From Paracoccaceae bacterium (GTDB lineage Bacteria; Pseudomonadota; Alphaproteobacteria; Rhodobacterales; Rhodobacteraceae), in NCBI GenBank assembly GCA_020622085.1, contig JAHRYM010000001.1, positions 557,117 through 621,116 of the forward strand: a DNA stretch of 64,000 nucleotides. The letters are read 5' to 3'. Shown here piece by piece: positions 8,359-18,088 of this stretch. Under the pieces are notes generated by a model. The model was not told the origin of the DNA, searched no databases, and worked only from the letters and a program-made list of their open reading frames with translations. Within the stretch, counting starts at the first letter, position 1. The number at the start of each line of letters is the position of its first letter. The translations under genes and the position numbers were made by a program.

Positions 8359-9606
8359 TCAGGCGGCAGCGCCCGCCGGAGCCTCAAGCACGCGTTCCTG
8401 GATCGGCAGGTGGATCAGCGCCGAAAAGGCGCCGATCCCCACGCCGAACCACCAGACCAGCGTGTAGTTGCCGTAGGTGTCATACATCCGCCCGCCCAGC
8501 CAGACGCCCAGGAACGATCCCAGCTGGTGGCTGAAGAAGACGATGCCGTAAAGCGTGCCCATGTAGCGCAGTCCGTAGATATGCGCGACAAGGCCCGAGG
8601 TCAGCGGCACGGTGGCCAACCACAAGACCCCCATCACCGCCGAAAAGATCAGCACCGACGCAGGCGTGATCGGCAGCAGGATGAACACTCCGGCGGCGAT
8701 GGTGCGCAGCGCATAGATCCCGGCCAGCAGGTATTTCTTGGTGTAGCGGTTGCCAAGCCAGCCCGCGAAGATCGAACCGACGATATTGGCGAGCCCGATC
8801 ACCGCGACCGAAATCGCCCCCAGTGCCGCCGTCGAGGTGATGCCGATGCTGGCCAGCGCGCCCGACGGGTCGATGGCGGCGCACATCTCGGTCACCATCG
8901 CGGGGAAATGCGCGGTGATGAAGGCAAGCTGATAGCCGCAGGAAAAGAAGCCAAGGAAGATCATCGCGAAGGTCGGATCGCGCATCGCCCGGCCAAGGAC
9001 GGTGCCGAGGCTTTCGGCCAACTCGGCGCGGCTTGCGCGTTCTGGTGCGCGCATGAAGGGCAGCGCGAACAGCGCCAGCAGGATGATCGCCGCAAAGATC
9101 AGGAACACGCTTTGCCAGTGGTAAGACCCCAGCAGGTATTGCGCCAAGGGCGCGCCCACCACCTGACCCGCCGATCCGGCAGCGGTGACGATTCCCAGCG
9201 ACAGTGACCGGTTTTCCGCCGACGACGCCCGCCCCACCACCGCCAGCACCACGCCAAAGCCGGTGCCCGCGATGCCGAAGCCCACCAGCACTTCCAGGAA
9301 CTGCATCTGCGCGGGCGTTGTCGCATAGGCGGTCAGCACAAGCCCCAGCGCATATAGCACCGCACCCGAGATGATCGCGCGCCGGTCACCCCATTTTTCC
9401 GCCATCGCGCCAAAGATCGGCTGGCCGAAGCCCCAGGCCAGGTTCTGGATGGCGATGGCCAGGCTGAACTCTGCCCTTGGCCAGCCGAAATCCGTGGCGA
9501 TCGGGATCTGGAAGACGCCAAAGCTCGCGCGGATGGCAAAGTTCAGAAGGATGACGGCACAACCGGCAATCAGCACGGGCGTGAACAGTGGCAGAGCGCG
9601 TTGCAT
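8359..9606 (-). CDS. Major facilitator superfamily transporter
   Basis: This 415-residue inner-membrane permease has about twelve predicted helices in two halves. An MFS signature-like loop follows helix 2 (PIFGAMAEKWGDRRAII) and there is a second-half loop after FAGWLGNRYTKKYLL. The overall pattern (N-terminal FGVFQIPIATDFGWPRAEFSLA and C-terminal FFSHQLGSFLGVWLGG) resembles the oxalate/formate and monocarboxylate-type group. The substrate is not assignable. I chose the ATG at 9606 because AAAGG lies 9 bases before it; in-frame ATGs at 9624 and 9639 lack this. It is divergent from zapE and convergent with the cyclodeaminase-like gene. Confidence 0.88.
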   Translation of the reverse strand: MQRALPLFTPVLIAGCAVILLNFAIRASFGVFQIPIATDFGWPRAEFSLAIAIQNLAWGFGQPIFGAMAEKWGDRRAIISGAVLYALGLVLTAYATTPAQMQFLEVLVGFGIAGTGFGVVLAVVGRASSAENRSLSLGIVTAAGSAGQVVGAPLAQYLLGSYHWQSVFLIFAAIILLALFALPFMRAPERASRAELAESLGTVLGRAMRDPTFAMIFLGFFSCGYQLAFITAHFPAMVTEMCAAIDPSGALASIGITSTAALGAISVAVIGLANIVGSIFAGWLGNRYTKKYLLAGIYALRTIAAGVFILLPITPASVLIFSAVMGVLWLATVPLTSGLVAHIYGLRYMGTLYGIVFFSHQLGSFLGVWLGGRMYDTYGNYTLVWWFGVGIGAFSALIHLPIQERVLEAPAGAAA

Positions 9607-9768
9607 TGGGGCAAACCTTTCCATTCGCGGGCCGCACACTGCTTGCGTGCGAGGGCAAGGTCAAATCCTGAATTGTGATGGTAACATCGCGCGGCTTGAA
9701 TCGTGAAGTCGCGCCGCGCCACTTCATCAGGTGACAGCGGCATCTGCCCGCGCTATCGGGGCAGGACC

Positions 9769-10917
9769 ATGACCGAAACCCTGACCGAGATCTATGATCG
9801 CAAGGTTGCCTCCGGCCTCTTGCGACCCGACGCGGCGCAGCGCGCGGTTCTGCCGCTGCTTCAGGTGGCGCGTGCGGCGCTTGAGGCCGCCAGCGGCCGA
9901 AGGAGCGGTTTTCTTGCCGGGCTCTTCGGCAAGGCGCCCGAACCCGTGCGGGGCCTTTATATCTGGGGTGGGGTCGGGCGTGGCAAGTCGATGCTGATGG
10001 ACCTGTTCCATGAAGCGACGGCGATCAGCGCCAAGCGGCGGGTGCATTTCCACGCCTTCATGCAGGAAATCCAGGCGGCGCTGCATCAGGTTCGCAAGAC
10101 CGGGGTGGATGACGCGATCCGCCCGGTGGCCGATGATATCGCCGACCGGATCAGGCTCCTTTGCTTTGACGAGATGCAGATCACCGACATTGCCGATGCG
10201 ATGATCGTGGGGCGGCTGTTCGAGCGGCTGATGGACCGGGGCGTGACCATCGTCACCACCTCGAACCGGGTGCCGGATGATCTTTACAAGAACGGGCTGA
10301 ACCGGGCCCTGTTCCTGCCCTTCATCGCGCTTCTGAAGGCGCGGCTGACGGTCCATGCGCTGGAAAGCGAAAACGACTACCGCCTGCACCGGCTTTCGGG
10401 CGCGAAGGTCTGGTTTTCGCCGATCGGCACGGGGGCGCATGCTGCGATCAACACGATCTGGGCAGAGCTTGCGGGGGGCGACCAGAGCGGCAGCCTGACG
10501 CTTGCCGTGAACGGGCGCAGCGTGCTGATCCCGCATTACCACAACGGAATTGCGCGGATGTCCTTCTGGGATCTCTGCGGTCGCCCGCTTGGCCCGGCCG
10601 ATTATCTGGCGCTGGCCAAGGTGGCGCGGGTGCTGATCCTGGAAGACATCCCGCGCCTGTCGTCGGAAAACTACAACGAGGCGCGACGCTTCGTTACCCT
10701 GATCGACGCGCTTTACGAGGCAAGGGTGCGCCTGATCGCCTCGGCCGCCGATGAGCCCGAGCGGCTTTATATCGAGGGCGAGGGCGTTTTCGAGTTCGAA
10801 CGCACGGCAAGCCGCCTGCGCGAGATGCAGGGCGCCGATTGGGGTGCGGACCGGGGCGCCGATCCGGCCCCCGACCTTGTCCCGGGGCCGACAGCCGATC
10901 GGGGCGCGGCCGGCTGA
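9769..10917 (+). CDS. zapE: Cell division protein ZapE (AFG1-family ATPase)
   Basis: ZapE is a Z-ring-associated P-loop ATPase. The 382-residue product has Walker A at residues 67-74 (GGVGRGKS, Lys73) and Walker B at 132-135 (CFDE). The family segments HFHAFM, TTSNRVPDDLYKNGL, FLPFI and LSSENYNEARRF follow in order. The length suits the family (360-390). ATG 9769 follows GCAGGACC. The last 28 residues form a Gly/Ala/Asp-rich tail (GADWGADRGADPAPD) that looks like a lineage-specific extension encoded by short degenerate repeats. No partner genes flank it. Confidence 0.93.
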   Translation: MTETLTEIYDRKVASGLLRPDAAQRAVLPLLQVARAALEAASGRRSGFLAGLFGKAPEPVRGLYIWGGVGRGKSMLMDLFHEATAISAKRRVHFHAFMQEIQAALHQVRKTGVDDAIRPVADDIADRIRLLCFDEMQITDIADAMIVGRLFERLMDRGVTIVTTSNRVPDDLYKNGLNRALFLPFIALLKARLTVHALESENDYRLHRLSGAKVWFSPIGTGAHAAINTIWAELAGGDQSGSLTLAVNGRSVLIPHYHNGIARMSFWDLCGRPLGPADYLALAKVARVLILEDIPRLSSENYNEARRFVTLIDALYEARVRLIASAADEPERLYIEGEGVFEFERTASRLREMQGADWGADRGADPAPDLVPGPTADRGAAG

Positions 10918-10947
10918 ATCACCGGCAACGCCCGGGTTACATGCGCC

Positions 10948-11970
10948 TCAGGCGAGAAGATCGCGCACCATCGGGATCACTCTTGATCCGTAAAGCTCAA
11001 GCGAATCAAGCATGTGGTCGTGCCTGAGCGGCCCCGAGGAATATTTCATCTCGAACCGCTGAACGCCCAGTGTCCGGACCGTTGCCGCGATCTTGCGCGC
11101 CACGGTTTCGGGTGACCCGACGTAAAGCGACCCATGCTCGATCTCATTCTCGAAATGGTCGCGTGTGATGGCGCCCCAGCCGCGTTCGCCGCCGATGCGG
11201 CTGTGCATCGCGTGGTAGCCTTCCCAATAGCGCGCCTTGGCTTCCTCGTCGGTCGCAGCGACATGGCCGGGCGAATGGACGCCAAGCGGCTTTGGCGTGC
11301 CTCCGGTCTGGGCATAGGCGCGCTGGTAGAGTTCGACGAAAGGCTTGAAGCGGGCAGGGCTGCCGCCGATGATGGCAAGCATCATCGGCAGGTCATGGCG
11401 CACCGCACGAACGACCGACTCCGGGCTGCCGCCCACGCCGATCCAGGTGGTCAGGTGTTCGGTCGGCGGATAGATCCGCTGGCGGCGGAGCGCCGGCCGC
11501 GTCTGCCCCGACCAGTTGACCTCGCCGCCCTTCAGGAGCTTCGAGAACAGGTCAAGCTTTTCCTCGAACAGCGTCTCATAGTCCTTCAGGTCAAACCCGA
11601 ACAGCGGAAAGCTTTCGGTGAACGACCCCCGGCCCAGGATCACTTCGGCCCGGCCATTCGACAGCGCGTTGAGTGTCGAGAAGCGCTGGTAGACGCGGAT
11701 CGGATCATCCGATGAAAGCACCGTCACCGCCGATCCGAAGCGGATACGGCGGGTTCTGGCGGCGATGGCACCCAGCACCACCTCCGGGGCCGAGACGGCG
11801 AAATCGTCGCGGTGGTGTTCGCCCACGCCAAAGAAGTCGATCCCGACCTGATCGGCCAGCACGGCCTCGTCGACCAGCTCGCGCAGCACCTGATCATGGG
11901 GCGTCAGGCTGCCCTGCGCCGTTTTCGTCACGTCGCCAAAAGTGTCGACGCCCAGTTCAAGCAAAGACAT
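10948..11970 (-). CDS. LLM-class flavin-dependent oxidoreductase (luciferase-like monooxygenase)
   Basis: This 340-residue cytoplasmic TIM-barrel protein belongs to the bacterial luciferase-like group that uses reduced flavin. Recognisable stretches are IDFFGVGEHHRDDFAVSAPE near residues 43-62, TRRIRFGSAVTVLSSDDPI, VILGRGSFTES, TTWIGVGGSPESVVRA and YVGSPETVARKIA. No flavin reductase gene is adjacent and the substrate is unknown. The ATG at 11970 is preceded by GGATGGAA. The gene lies 92 bases after folC on the same strand and could be the last gene of that transcript. Family assignment is solid, function is not. Confidence 0.9.
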   Translation of the reverse strand: MSLLELGVDTFGDVTKTAQGSLTPHDQVLRELVDEAVLADQVGIDFFGVGEHHRDDFAVSAPEVVLGAIAARTRRIRFGSAVTVLSSDDPIRVYQRFSTLNALSNGRAEVILGRGSFTESFPLFGFDLKDYETLFEEKLDLFSKLLKGGEVNWSGQTRPALRRQRIYPPTEHLTTWIGVGGSPESVVRAVRHDLPMMLAIIGGSPARFKPFVELYQRAYAQTGGTPKPLGVHSPGHVAATDEEAKARYWEGYHAMHSRIGGERGWGAITRDHFENEIEHGSLYVGSPETVARKIAATVRTLGVQRFEMKYSSGPLRHDHMLDSLELYGSRVIPMVRDLLA

Positions 11971-12062
11971 GTTCCATCCTATCCAGGGTGTCCGGTTCCC
12001 ACCCTAGATAGGCGAAGCCTGCGCCCGCTGCGAGGCGGCTATCCGCACATGCCCTGTGCGGC

Positions 12063-13346
12063 TCAGCCGTTTTCGCGCAGCACACCGCCCGCAAGGTAAA
12101 GCGAGCCACAGATCAGGATGCGCGATCCCGGATCTGTCGCGGCGATGCGGGTGACGGCAGAGAGCACGCTTTCGGCGGTATCGGCGTCGATCCCGGCGGC
12201 GCGGGCGGCGGATTGGGTCTGTTCGGCCGTCAGCGTATTGGGCTCACCCGGGATCGAGACCGCCGTCAGGCTGTCGGCCCCGGCCGCGACGGGGCGCAGG
12301 TAGCCCGCGATGTCCTTGGTGTTGAGCATCCCGAGGATCAGGTGCGTGGGCTTTGCCGGCATCCGCGCCAGCGTCGCCGCGACCGCCTCGCCGCCCGCCG
12401 GGTTGTGGCCGCCATCAAGCCACAGCTCGCAGGCGCCCGCGGCCTCGACCAGCGGGCCGTGGCGCAGGCGCTGCATCCGCGCGGGCCAGTCGGCGCGGGT
12501 CACGGCAGCCTCGCATGCGGCCTCGTCGGCGCCCAGATGGCGCAGCGCGGCCAGCGCGGCCCCGGCATTGTCGATCTGGTGGGGGCCGGGAAGGTTCGGC
12601 AGCGGCAGGTCCAGAAGGCCGTTTTCATCCTGGAAGATCAGCCGCCCGCGTTCTTCCCAGGCACGCCAGTGCTGGCCGTGGACCAGCAGCGGACAGCCCA
12701 GGCGTTCGGCCCGCGCCTCGATCACCGCCAGCCCGTCTTCGGACTGCGGGCCGACGACGCAGGGCACGCCCCGCTTCATGATGCCGGCCTTTTCGCCGGC
12801 GATCTCGGGCAGGGTCTCGCCCAGGTATTGCTGATGGTCGACCGAAACCGGCGTGATGATCGTCAGGCGCGGATGGTCGACGACGTTCGTGGCATCGAGC
12901 CGCCCCCCCAGTCCGACCTCAAGCAAGGTCCAGTCGGCGGGGGTGCGCGCGAAGGCCAGGAAAGCGGCGCAGGTGGTGATCTCGAAGAAGGTGATCGGCT
13001 CGCCGCCGTTCGCGGCCTCGCATTCCTCCAGTAGCGCGGCGAGATCGGGTTCCGATATCAGCGTGCCCGCCAGCCGGATGCGTTCATGGAACCGCGCCAG
13101 ATGCGGCGAGGTATAGGCGTGGACCTTGCCCCCCATCGCCTCAAGACCCGCGCGGATCATCGCCTGGGTCGAGCCCTTGCCGTTGGTGCCCGCAAGATGG
13201 ATCACCGGCGGAACGTGCCGTTCGGGATGGCCAAGTGCGCCCAGCAGGCGATGCACCCGGTCCAGCGTCAGGTCGATGATCTTGGGGTGCAGCGACATCA
13301 GCCGCTGCAGGATCATGTCGGTGCCGGTCGGGCCGGTCAGGGTCAT
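12063..13346 (-). CDS. folC: Dihydrofolate synthase / folylpolyglutamate synthase
   Basis: FolC adds glutamate to dihydropteroate and to reduced folates in the cytoplasm. The 427-residue protein has the Mur-ligase-like ATP loop HLAGTNGKGS at residues 50-59 (Lys57), the TSPHL element (VHAYTSPHLARFHERI), the GLGGRLDATNV motif, the metal-site stretch TPVSVDHQQYLGETL, and a C-terminal domain with LWLDGGHNPAGG. The length is typical. ATG 13346 follows GAAAGG by eight bases; upstream in-frame codons show no ribosome site. It lies downstream of accD on the same strand, an arrangement common in alphaproteobacteria, with a ydhR-type gene in between. Confidence 0.95.
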   Translation of the reverse strand: MTLTGPTGTDMILQRLMSLHPKIIDLTLDRVHRLLGALGHPERHVPPVIHLAGTNGKGSTQAMIRAGLEAMGGKVHAYTSPHLARFHERIRLAGTLISEPDLAALLEECEAANGGEPITFFEITTCAAFLAFARTPADWTLLEVGLGGRLDATNVVDHPRLTIITPVSVDHQQYLGETLPEIAGEKAGIMKRGVPCVVGPQSEDGLAVIEARAERLGCPLLVHGQHWRAWEERGRLIFQDENGLLDLPLPNLPGPHQIDNAGAALAALRHLGADEAACEAAVTRADWPARMQRLRHGPLVEAAGACELWLDGGHNPAGGEAVAATLARMPAKPTHLILGMLNTKDIAGYLRPVAAGADSLTAVSIPGEPNTLTAEQTQSAARAAGIDADTAESVLSAVTRIAATDPGSRILICGSLYLAGGVLRENG

Positions 13347-13466
13347 TGTCGCGCCTTTCGCAATAAGGGGGCTATGGCCGGCCGGCGCCGGGTGTGGCCC
13401 TGACATCACCGGAAACGGGAATTTGCCATTGCAGGAGACGCAGGCCGGAGCCGGCATCCCCAAGGA

Positions 13467-13772
13467 TCAAAGCGGTGCTCGGGTGATCCCGGACAGCTCT
13501 GTGTTCACGTCGAATGTGCGCGCCACGATGCCGGTCACGCCAAAGGCAGCCAGGCGGGCGGAATGCTTTTCCCGATAGGCTTCGGCTGCGGAGGGGTTGT
13601 CGAAGACATAGATGCCGCCGGCCCGGCCCCCGGCCTCGTTCTCGGTCCAGATCTTCCAGACGAGACCCGGCTCGGCGGCAATGTCTTGCGCCAGCCCGCC
13701 AAGGCCCGCCGCCATCTCTGCGCCCCAGGGGCCGGGGAACGGGAAATCGAATTGCAACAAGGTGTGGGCCAT
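13467..13772 (-). CDS. ydhR: YdhR-family putative monooxygenase
   Basis: This 101-residue protein resembles E. coli YdhR along its whole length (also about 101 residues). The N-terminus TLLQFDFPFPGPWG, the central EPGLVWKIWTENE, then AGGIYVFDN and the end AFGVTGIVARTFDVN all follow the family pattern. YdhR has a ferredoxin-like alpha+beta barrel fold shared with small cofactor-free monooxygenases; its substrate is unknown. AAAGG precedes the ATG. It sits between accD and folC on the same strand with short gaps (30 and 120 bases) and is probably part of that operon. Confidence 0.88.
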   Translation of the reverse strand: MAHTLLQFDFPFPGPWGAEMAAGLGGLAQDIAAEPGLVWKIWTENEAGGRAGGIYVFDNPSAAEAYREKHSARLAAFGVTGIVARTFDVNTELSGITRAPL

Positions 13773-13802
13773 TGCGACAACCTTTCAATGGAAGTTGGAA
13801 TG

Positions 13803-14699
13803 TCAGTCCGCGGTGGCCTTGGGGGCCGGCAGGTCGCCCTTCACCGCCGGCGTTTCCCTCATCATCATCCGCAGGATGGTGATGAGTTCATCGCGCATGT
13901 TCTTGCGATGCGTCACGCGGTCCAGCATCCCGTGGTCCAGCAGGTATTCAGCGCGCTGGAAGCCTTCGGGCAGCTTCTCGCGGATCGTCTGTTCGATGAC
14001 GCGCGGGCCTGCAAAGCAGATCAGGGCATTGGGTTCGGCGATCTGCACGTCGCCCAGCATCGCGTAGCTGGCCGTCACGCCGCCGGTGGTCGGATGGGTC
14101 AGCACGACGACGTAAGGAAGCCGCGCCTCCTTCAGCATCTGAACGGCGACGGTGGTGCGCGGCATCTGCATCAGGGACAGGATGCCTTCCTGCATCCGTG
14201 CCCCGCCCGAGGCCGAAAACAGCACGAAGGGCGCCTTCTTCTTCACCGCCCGTTCGGCGCCCGCGATGATCGCGTTGCCGACATACATTCCCATGGACCC
14301 GCCCATGAACGAAAAATCCTGCGCCGCCGCGACAATGGGCGTGCGGCCGATTTCCCCTTCCGCAACCAGCATGGCGTCTTTTTCGCCGGTGGCCTTCTGG
14401 GTGGATCTCATCCGCTCGGTGTATTTCTTCTGGTCGCGGAAATGCAGCGGGTCGGCGATGGGTTCGGGAACCTTCACCTCGGTGAAGATGCCGCCGTCGA
14501 ACAGCGCCGCGAAGCGTTCGCGCGGCCTGATCGCCATGTGGTGATCGCAGTTGCCGCAGACGTTCAGGTTGTCGGCCAGTTCGCGGTGAAACAGCATGGT
14601 TCCGCATTCGGGGCATTTGGTCCAGAGGTTGTCCGGCACTTCCCGGCGCGAGAAAAGCGAATTGATCTTGGGCCGGACGTAGTTGGAGATCCAGTTCAT
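13803..14699 (-). CDS. accD: Acetyl-CoA carboxylase carboxyltransferase subunit beta
   Basis: AccD pairs with AccA to transfer carboxyl from biotin-carrier protein to acetyl-CoA, the first committed step of fatty acid synthesis. The 298-residue protein has the N-terminal zinc ribbon (Cys29, Cys32, Cys48, Cys51) and the carboxyltransferase core. The core includes [14 protein letters not shown], the acyl-CoA/oxyanion region [12 protein letters not shown], and [18 protein letters not shown]. The length is standard. ATG 14699 begins the usual [11 protein letters not shown] start and has AAAGG upstream; earlier in-frame codons give a non-family extension. It leads the accD-ydhR-folC cluster. Confidence 0.97.
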   Translation of the reverse strand: MNWISNYVRPKINSLFSRREVPDNLWTKCPECGTMLFHRELADNLNVCGNCDHHMAIRPRERFAALFDGGIFTEVKVPEPIADPLHFRDQKKYTERMRSTQKATGEKDAMLVAEGEIGRTPIVAAAQDFSFMGGSMGMYVGNAIIAGAERAVKKKAPFVLFSASGGARMQEGILSLMQMPRTTVAVQMLKEARLPYVVVLTHPTTGGVTASYAMLGDVQIAEPNALICFAGPRVIEQTIREKLPEGFQRAEYLLDHGMLDRVTHRKNMRDELITILRMMMRETPAVKGDLPAPKATAD

Positions 14700-14862
14700 C
14701 TTGCGCCTTTGCCGTCCTCGAATGATGGCACTGAAATAAGCCGGGCATCGGGGAAATGCAATCGGCGGGCGCTGGGGGGGGACAAGGAAGCGTGATCGCG
14801 TCACTGGCCATTCCGGGTGTAGGATCAGATTTCCGGCACCTCACAGCCCGAAGGAGGACGCG

Positions 14863-15219
14863 ATGTCCGAGGCAAAGGATCTTGCGGAACGGACCTGCGT
14901 TCCCTGCAAGGGCGGAACACCGCCGCTTGACCAGGCCAGGGTCCGGGCGCTGCTGGCATCGTTGCACCATGACTGGCAGCTTTCCGACGATGGAACGCAG
15001 ATCACCCGGCGCTTTGCCACAGGCAATTTTGCCCGCGCGCTTGCGCTGACGGATGCGGTGGGCGCCATGGCCGAGACACAGAAGCACCATCCCGATCTGG
15101 CACTTGGCTGGGGTTACTGCAGCGTCACCTGGACGACCCACGCGGCCGGAGGCCTGTCCGAGAACGATTTCATCTGTGCCGCGCGCAGCGACGCACTGGC
15201 GGAACCGGCGGCGGGCTGA
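14863..15219 (+). CDS. phhB: Pterin-4a-carbinolamine dehydratase
   Basis: This enzyme dehydrates 4a-hydroxytetrahydrobiopterin, recycling the cofactor of aromatic amino acid hydroxylases. The 118-residue protein carries the active-site element ETQKHHPDLALGWG with His75 and His76 and Pro77, and the conserved C-terminal THAAGGLSENDF. The family is usually 95-120 residues. The ribosome binding site AAGGAGG is perfect. No phenylalanine hydroxylase gene lies nearby in this window. It is divergent from accD and transcribed alone. Cys12 and Cys15 near the N-terminus resemble a CxxC but are not a family requirement. Confidence 0.93.
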   Translation: MSEAKDLAERTCVPCKGGTPPLDQARVRALLASLHHDWQLSDDGTQITRRFATGNFARALALTDAVGAMAETQKHHPDLALGWGYCSVTWTTHAAGGLSENDFICAARSDALAEPAAG

Positions 15220-15232
15220 TCGCCGGGGGCTG

Positions 15233-16144
15233 TCACAGCCGCAACGCCAGCCGCGCCAGAAGCCAGGCCACGATCAATGACATCAGGTCGACGGCCAGCA
15301 TCATCATCGTCTGCCCCGACGCCGGGTCGATCGGCAGAAGCCAGAGCGCAAGCCCGTCCATCTGCCCGGGGATCGAGGCAAGCATCATCGCCGAGACGTT
15401 GTTGGCGAAGTGAAAGCCGATGGCCGCGCCCAGATGCCCGGTGCGCGCTGTCAGGTCGGCTGCAAAGATCCCGAAAAGCGCCGTCCAGCCAACGATGGCA
15501 AGGGCGTTCTGCCCCCAGAGAGCACTGTCGTAATGCGCCATGGCGAAAAGTGCGGCCGGCACGGCCATCCAGACCAGCGACGAGCGGAATCGCGCGCCCA
15601 GTTGCTGTTGCAGATAGCCGCGGAATACCAGTTCCTCGGCGCCGGTCTGGACCAGTATCCCGGCAAGCCCCACGGGCAGGACCAACAGGAAGCTCCGCAA
15701 TGACAGGGCGGGATTGCGGATCAGGTCTCCGGTCGCCAGCGTCAGGATCAGGGTGGCCAGGCCGAAGGCCAGAAGCACACCCGCGACCCGCAGGAAATCA
15801 CTCAGCGCCTGAGCGGGGCTCGGGCCAAGAAGGCTCATGGCGGGGCGGCTGTGCAGGGCGGGAAGCACGATCAGGGGGCCAAGGACCATTCCCAGAAAGC
15901 TGAACAGCAGCACGAGCATCGCGCCTGGCGTGGCGCCGAGGGTCATCTGGTTGAACAGCAGGCGGCCGAGGAAGTCGCCGTAGTGGCTGGAATAGTAGCC
16001 GGCCAGAAACTGGATCGCCGCGATATAGACAACAAGGATGACCGCTGCGCCGAGGCCCGTGCGCCAGAGCTCGCAGCGGGGCCGGGCGGGGGCGGCATAG
16101 GCATCATGCAGGCGATAGGGCGGAAAAGGCAGCGGTTGCGACAT
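15233..16144 (-). CDS. CPBP family intramembrane glutamic endopeptidase (Abi domain)
   Basis: This 303-residue protein has about eight predicted membrane helices and the CPBP/Abi family signature. The EExxxR motif is at residues 170-175 (EELVFRG), followed by His204 (AMAHYD) and a later FHFANN motif, which together form the proposed intramembrane active site. Members process prenylated or membrane proteins, and some protect against bacteriocins; the substrate here is unknown. It converges on phhB with a 13-base gap between the stop codons and is divergent from ilvD. A Pro/Arg-rich, 27-residue cytoplasmic N-terminus precedes the first helix. Confidence 0.88.
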   Translation of the reverse strand: MSQPLPFPPYRLHDAYAAPARPRCELWRTGLGAAVILVVYIAAIQFLAGYYSSHYGDFLGRLLFNQMTLGATPGAMLVLLFSFLGMVLGPLIVLPALHSRPAMSLLGPSPAQALSDFLRVAGVLLAFGLATLILTLATGDLIRNPALSLRSFLLVLPVGLAGILVQTGAEELVFRGYLQQQLGARFRSSLVWMAVPAALFAMAHYDSALWGQNALAIVGWTALFGIFAADLTARTGHLGAAIGFHFANNVSAMMLASIPGQMDGLALWLLPIDPASGQTMMMLAVDLMSLIVAWLLARLALRL

Positions 16145-16354
16145 GGCCGGACGCTAGCGCGGGCGCCGGATGCCGGCAATCCACAATCCGGGTCACTGCG
16201 CGGACCTTGTCAGGGCGATGATCCGGTCCAGGTTCCCGGAACGGGATCGCCGGCCGGCCTGTGGCAAATCACCCCGTGCCAGCCTGTCGATCCGGCTTGC
16301 CCGTGCTTCCTTGCGGCTTTATTGCAGGGGCAGCCTGTTTCCCCGGAGGATGCC

Positions 16355-18088
16355 ATGAAGAATACCCGTTTCGACAAGTCGAAACTGCCCAGCCGCCATG
16401 TGACCGAGGGCCCCGAACGCGCCCCGCACCGCAGCTACTTCTACGCCATGGGCATTTCCGAGGAAGAGATCCACCAGCCCTGGGTCGGCGTCGCCACCTG
16501 CTGGAACGAGGCCGCGCCCTGCAACATCGCGCTCAATCGTCAGGCGCAGTCGGTGAAGATGGGCGTGAAGAAGGGCGGCGGCACGCCGCGTGAATTCACC
16601 ACCATCACCGTGACCGACGGGATCGCCATGGGCCACGAAGGCATGCGTTCGTCGCTGGCCTCGCGCGATGCGATTGCCGATACGGTGGAACTGACGATGC
16701 GCGGCCATTGCTATGACGCGATCGTGGGCCTTGCGGGCTGCGACAAGTCGCTGCCGGGGATGATGATGGCGATGGTGCGGCTCAATGTGCCGTCGGTCTT
16801 CATCTACGGCGGCTCGATCCTGCCGGGCAAGCTGAACGGCAAGGACGTGGTGGTTCAGGACGTGTTCGAAGCGGTGGGCAAACATGCCGCCGGCACCATG
16901 TCCGACGCCGAACTGGCGATCCTCGAACGCGTGGCCTGCCCCTCGGCCGGGGCTTGTGGCGGGCAGTATACCGCCAACACCATGGCCTGCGTGTCCGAAG
17001 CCATCGGGCTTGCGCTTCTGAATTCCTCGGGCGCGCCCGCGCCTTATGAAAGCCGCGACCAGTATGGCGATTTCTCGGGCCAGGCCGTGATGAAGCTGAT
17101 CGAGAAGAACATCCGCGCCCGTGACGTGGTGACGTTGAAGGCGCTGGAAAACGCCGCCCGCGTGGTGGCCTGCACGGGCGGGTCCACCAATGGCGGGCTG
17201 CACCTTCCGGCCATCGCCAACGAGGCCGGGATCGACTTCGACCTGTTCGATGTCTGCGACATCTTCCGTGACACGCCCTATTTCGTGAACCTGCGTCCGG
17301 GTGGCGAATACGTCGCCAAGGATCTGCACGAGGCGGGCGGCGTTCCGGTGGTGATGAAGGAACTGGCCCGCGCCGGCCTTCTGCATCTGGATTGCATGAC
17401 CGCCTCGGGCGAGGAACTGGGCGAGGCGCTTGGTCGCATCACCCATGACCCGGACGGCAAGGTGATCCACTTCATCGACAAGCCGATCTCGAAGACCGGC
17501 GGTGTTGTCGGGCTGAAGGGCAACCTGGCGCCGGACGGGGCCATCGTGAAGGTCGCCGGCATGTCCGAGGCGGAACAGGTCTTCACCGGCCCGGCCCGCG
17601 TCTTCGAATGTGAAGAAGAAGCTTTCGAGGCGGTGCAGAAGCGCGACTACAAGGAAGGCGATGTCATCGTCATCCGCAACGAAGGCCCCGCCGGCGGCCC
17701 CGGCATGCGCGAGATGCTGTCGACCACCGCCGCGCTGTCTGGGCAGGGCATGGGCAAGAAGGTGGCGCTGATCACCGATGGCCGCTTTTCGGGCGCGACG
17801 CGCGGCTTCTGCGTCGGCCACGTCGGCCCTGAAGCCGCGCATGGCGGACCGATCGCGCTTTTGCGCAACGGCGACATGATCACGCTGAACGCCCTGACCG
17901 GAGAGTTGTCGGTGGCGCTGTCGGACGAAGAACTGACCAAGCGCAAGGCCGACTGGAAAGGCCCGCGCAAGACCGACTACAATTCCGGTGCGCTGTGGAA
18001 ATATGCGCGGCTTGTGGGGTCTGCCCGCTTCGGCGCGATCACGCATCCGGGTGCCGGGGCCGAAACCCATGTCTACATGGATCAGTAG
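16355..18088 (+). CDS. ilvD: Dihydroxy-acid dehydratase
   Basis: IlvD makes the 2-keto acids that precede valine, isoleucine and leucine. The 577-residue protein has the expected iron-sulfur ligands Cys56 (WNEAAPCN), Cys129 ([10 protein letters not shown]) and Cys201 ([13 protein letters not shown]). The C-terminal swivelling domain includes [12 protein letters not shown] and [11 protein letters not shown]. The length is typical. ATG 16355 follows CCGGAGGATGCC. The last 20 bases overlap the start of a secreted unknown protein. The product feeds keto-isovalerate to LeuA, encoded about 35 kb away at 52034-53623. No leader peptide is visible upstream. Confidence 0.97.
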   Translation: MKNTRFDKSKLPSRHVTEGPERAPHRSYFYAMGISEEEIHQPWVGVATCWNEAAPCNIALNRQAQSVKMGVKKGGGTPREFTTITVTDGIAMGHEGMRSSLASRDAIADTVELTMRGHCYDAIVGLAGCDKSLPGMMMAMVRLNVPSVFIYGGSILPGKLNGKDVVVQDVFEAVGKHAAGTMSDAELAILERVACPSAGACGGQYTANTMACVSEAIGLALLNSSGAPAPYESRDQYGDFSGQAVMKLIEKNIRARDVVTLKALENAARVVACTGGSTNGGLHLPAIANEAGIDFDLFDVCDIFRDTPYFVNLRPGGEYVAKDLHEAGGVPVVMKELARAGLLHLDCMTASGEELGEALGRITHDPDGKVIHFIDKPISKTGGVVGLKGNLAPDGAIVKVAGMSEAEQVFTGPARVFECEEEAFEAVQKRDYKEGDVIVIRNEGPAGGPGMREMLSTTAALSGQGMGKKVALITDGRFSGATRGFCVGHVGPEAAHGGPIALLRNGDMITLNALTGELSVALSDEELTKRKADWKGPRKTDYNSGALWKYARLVGSARFGAITHPGAGAETHVYMDQ

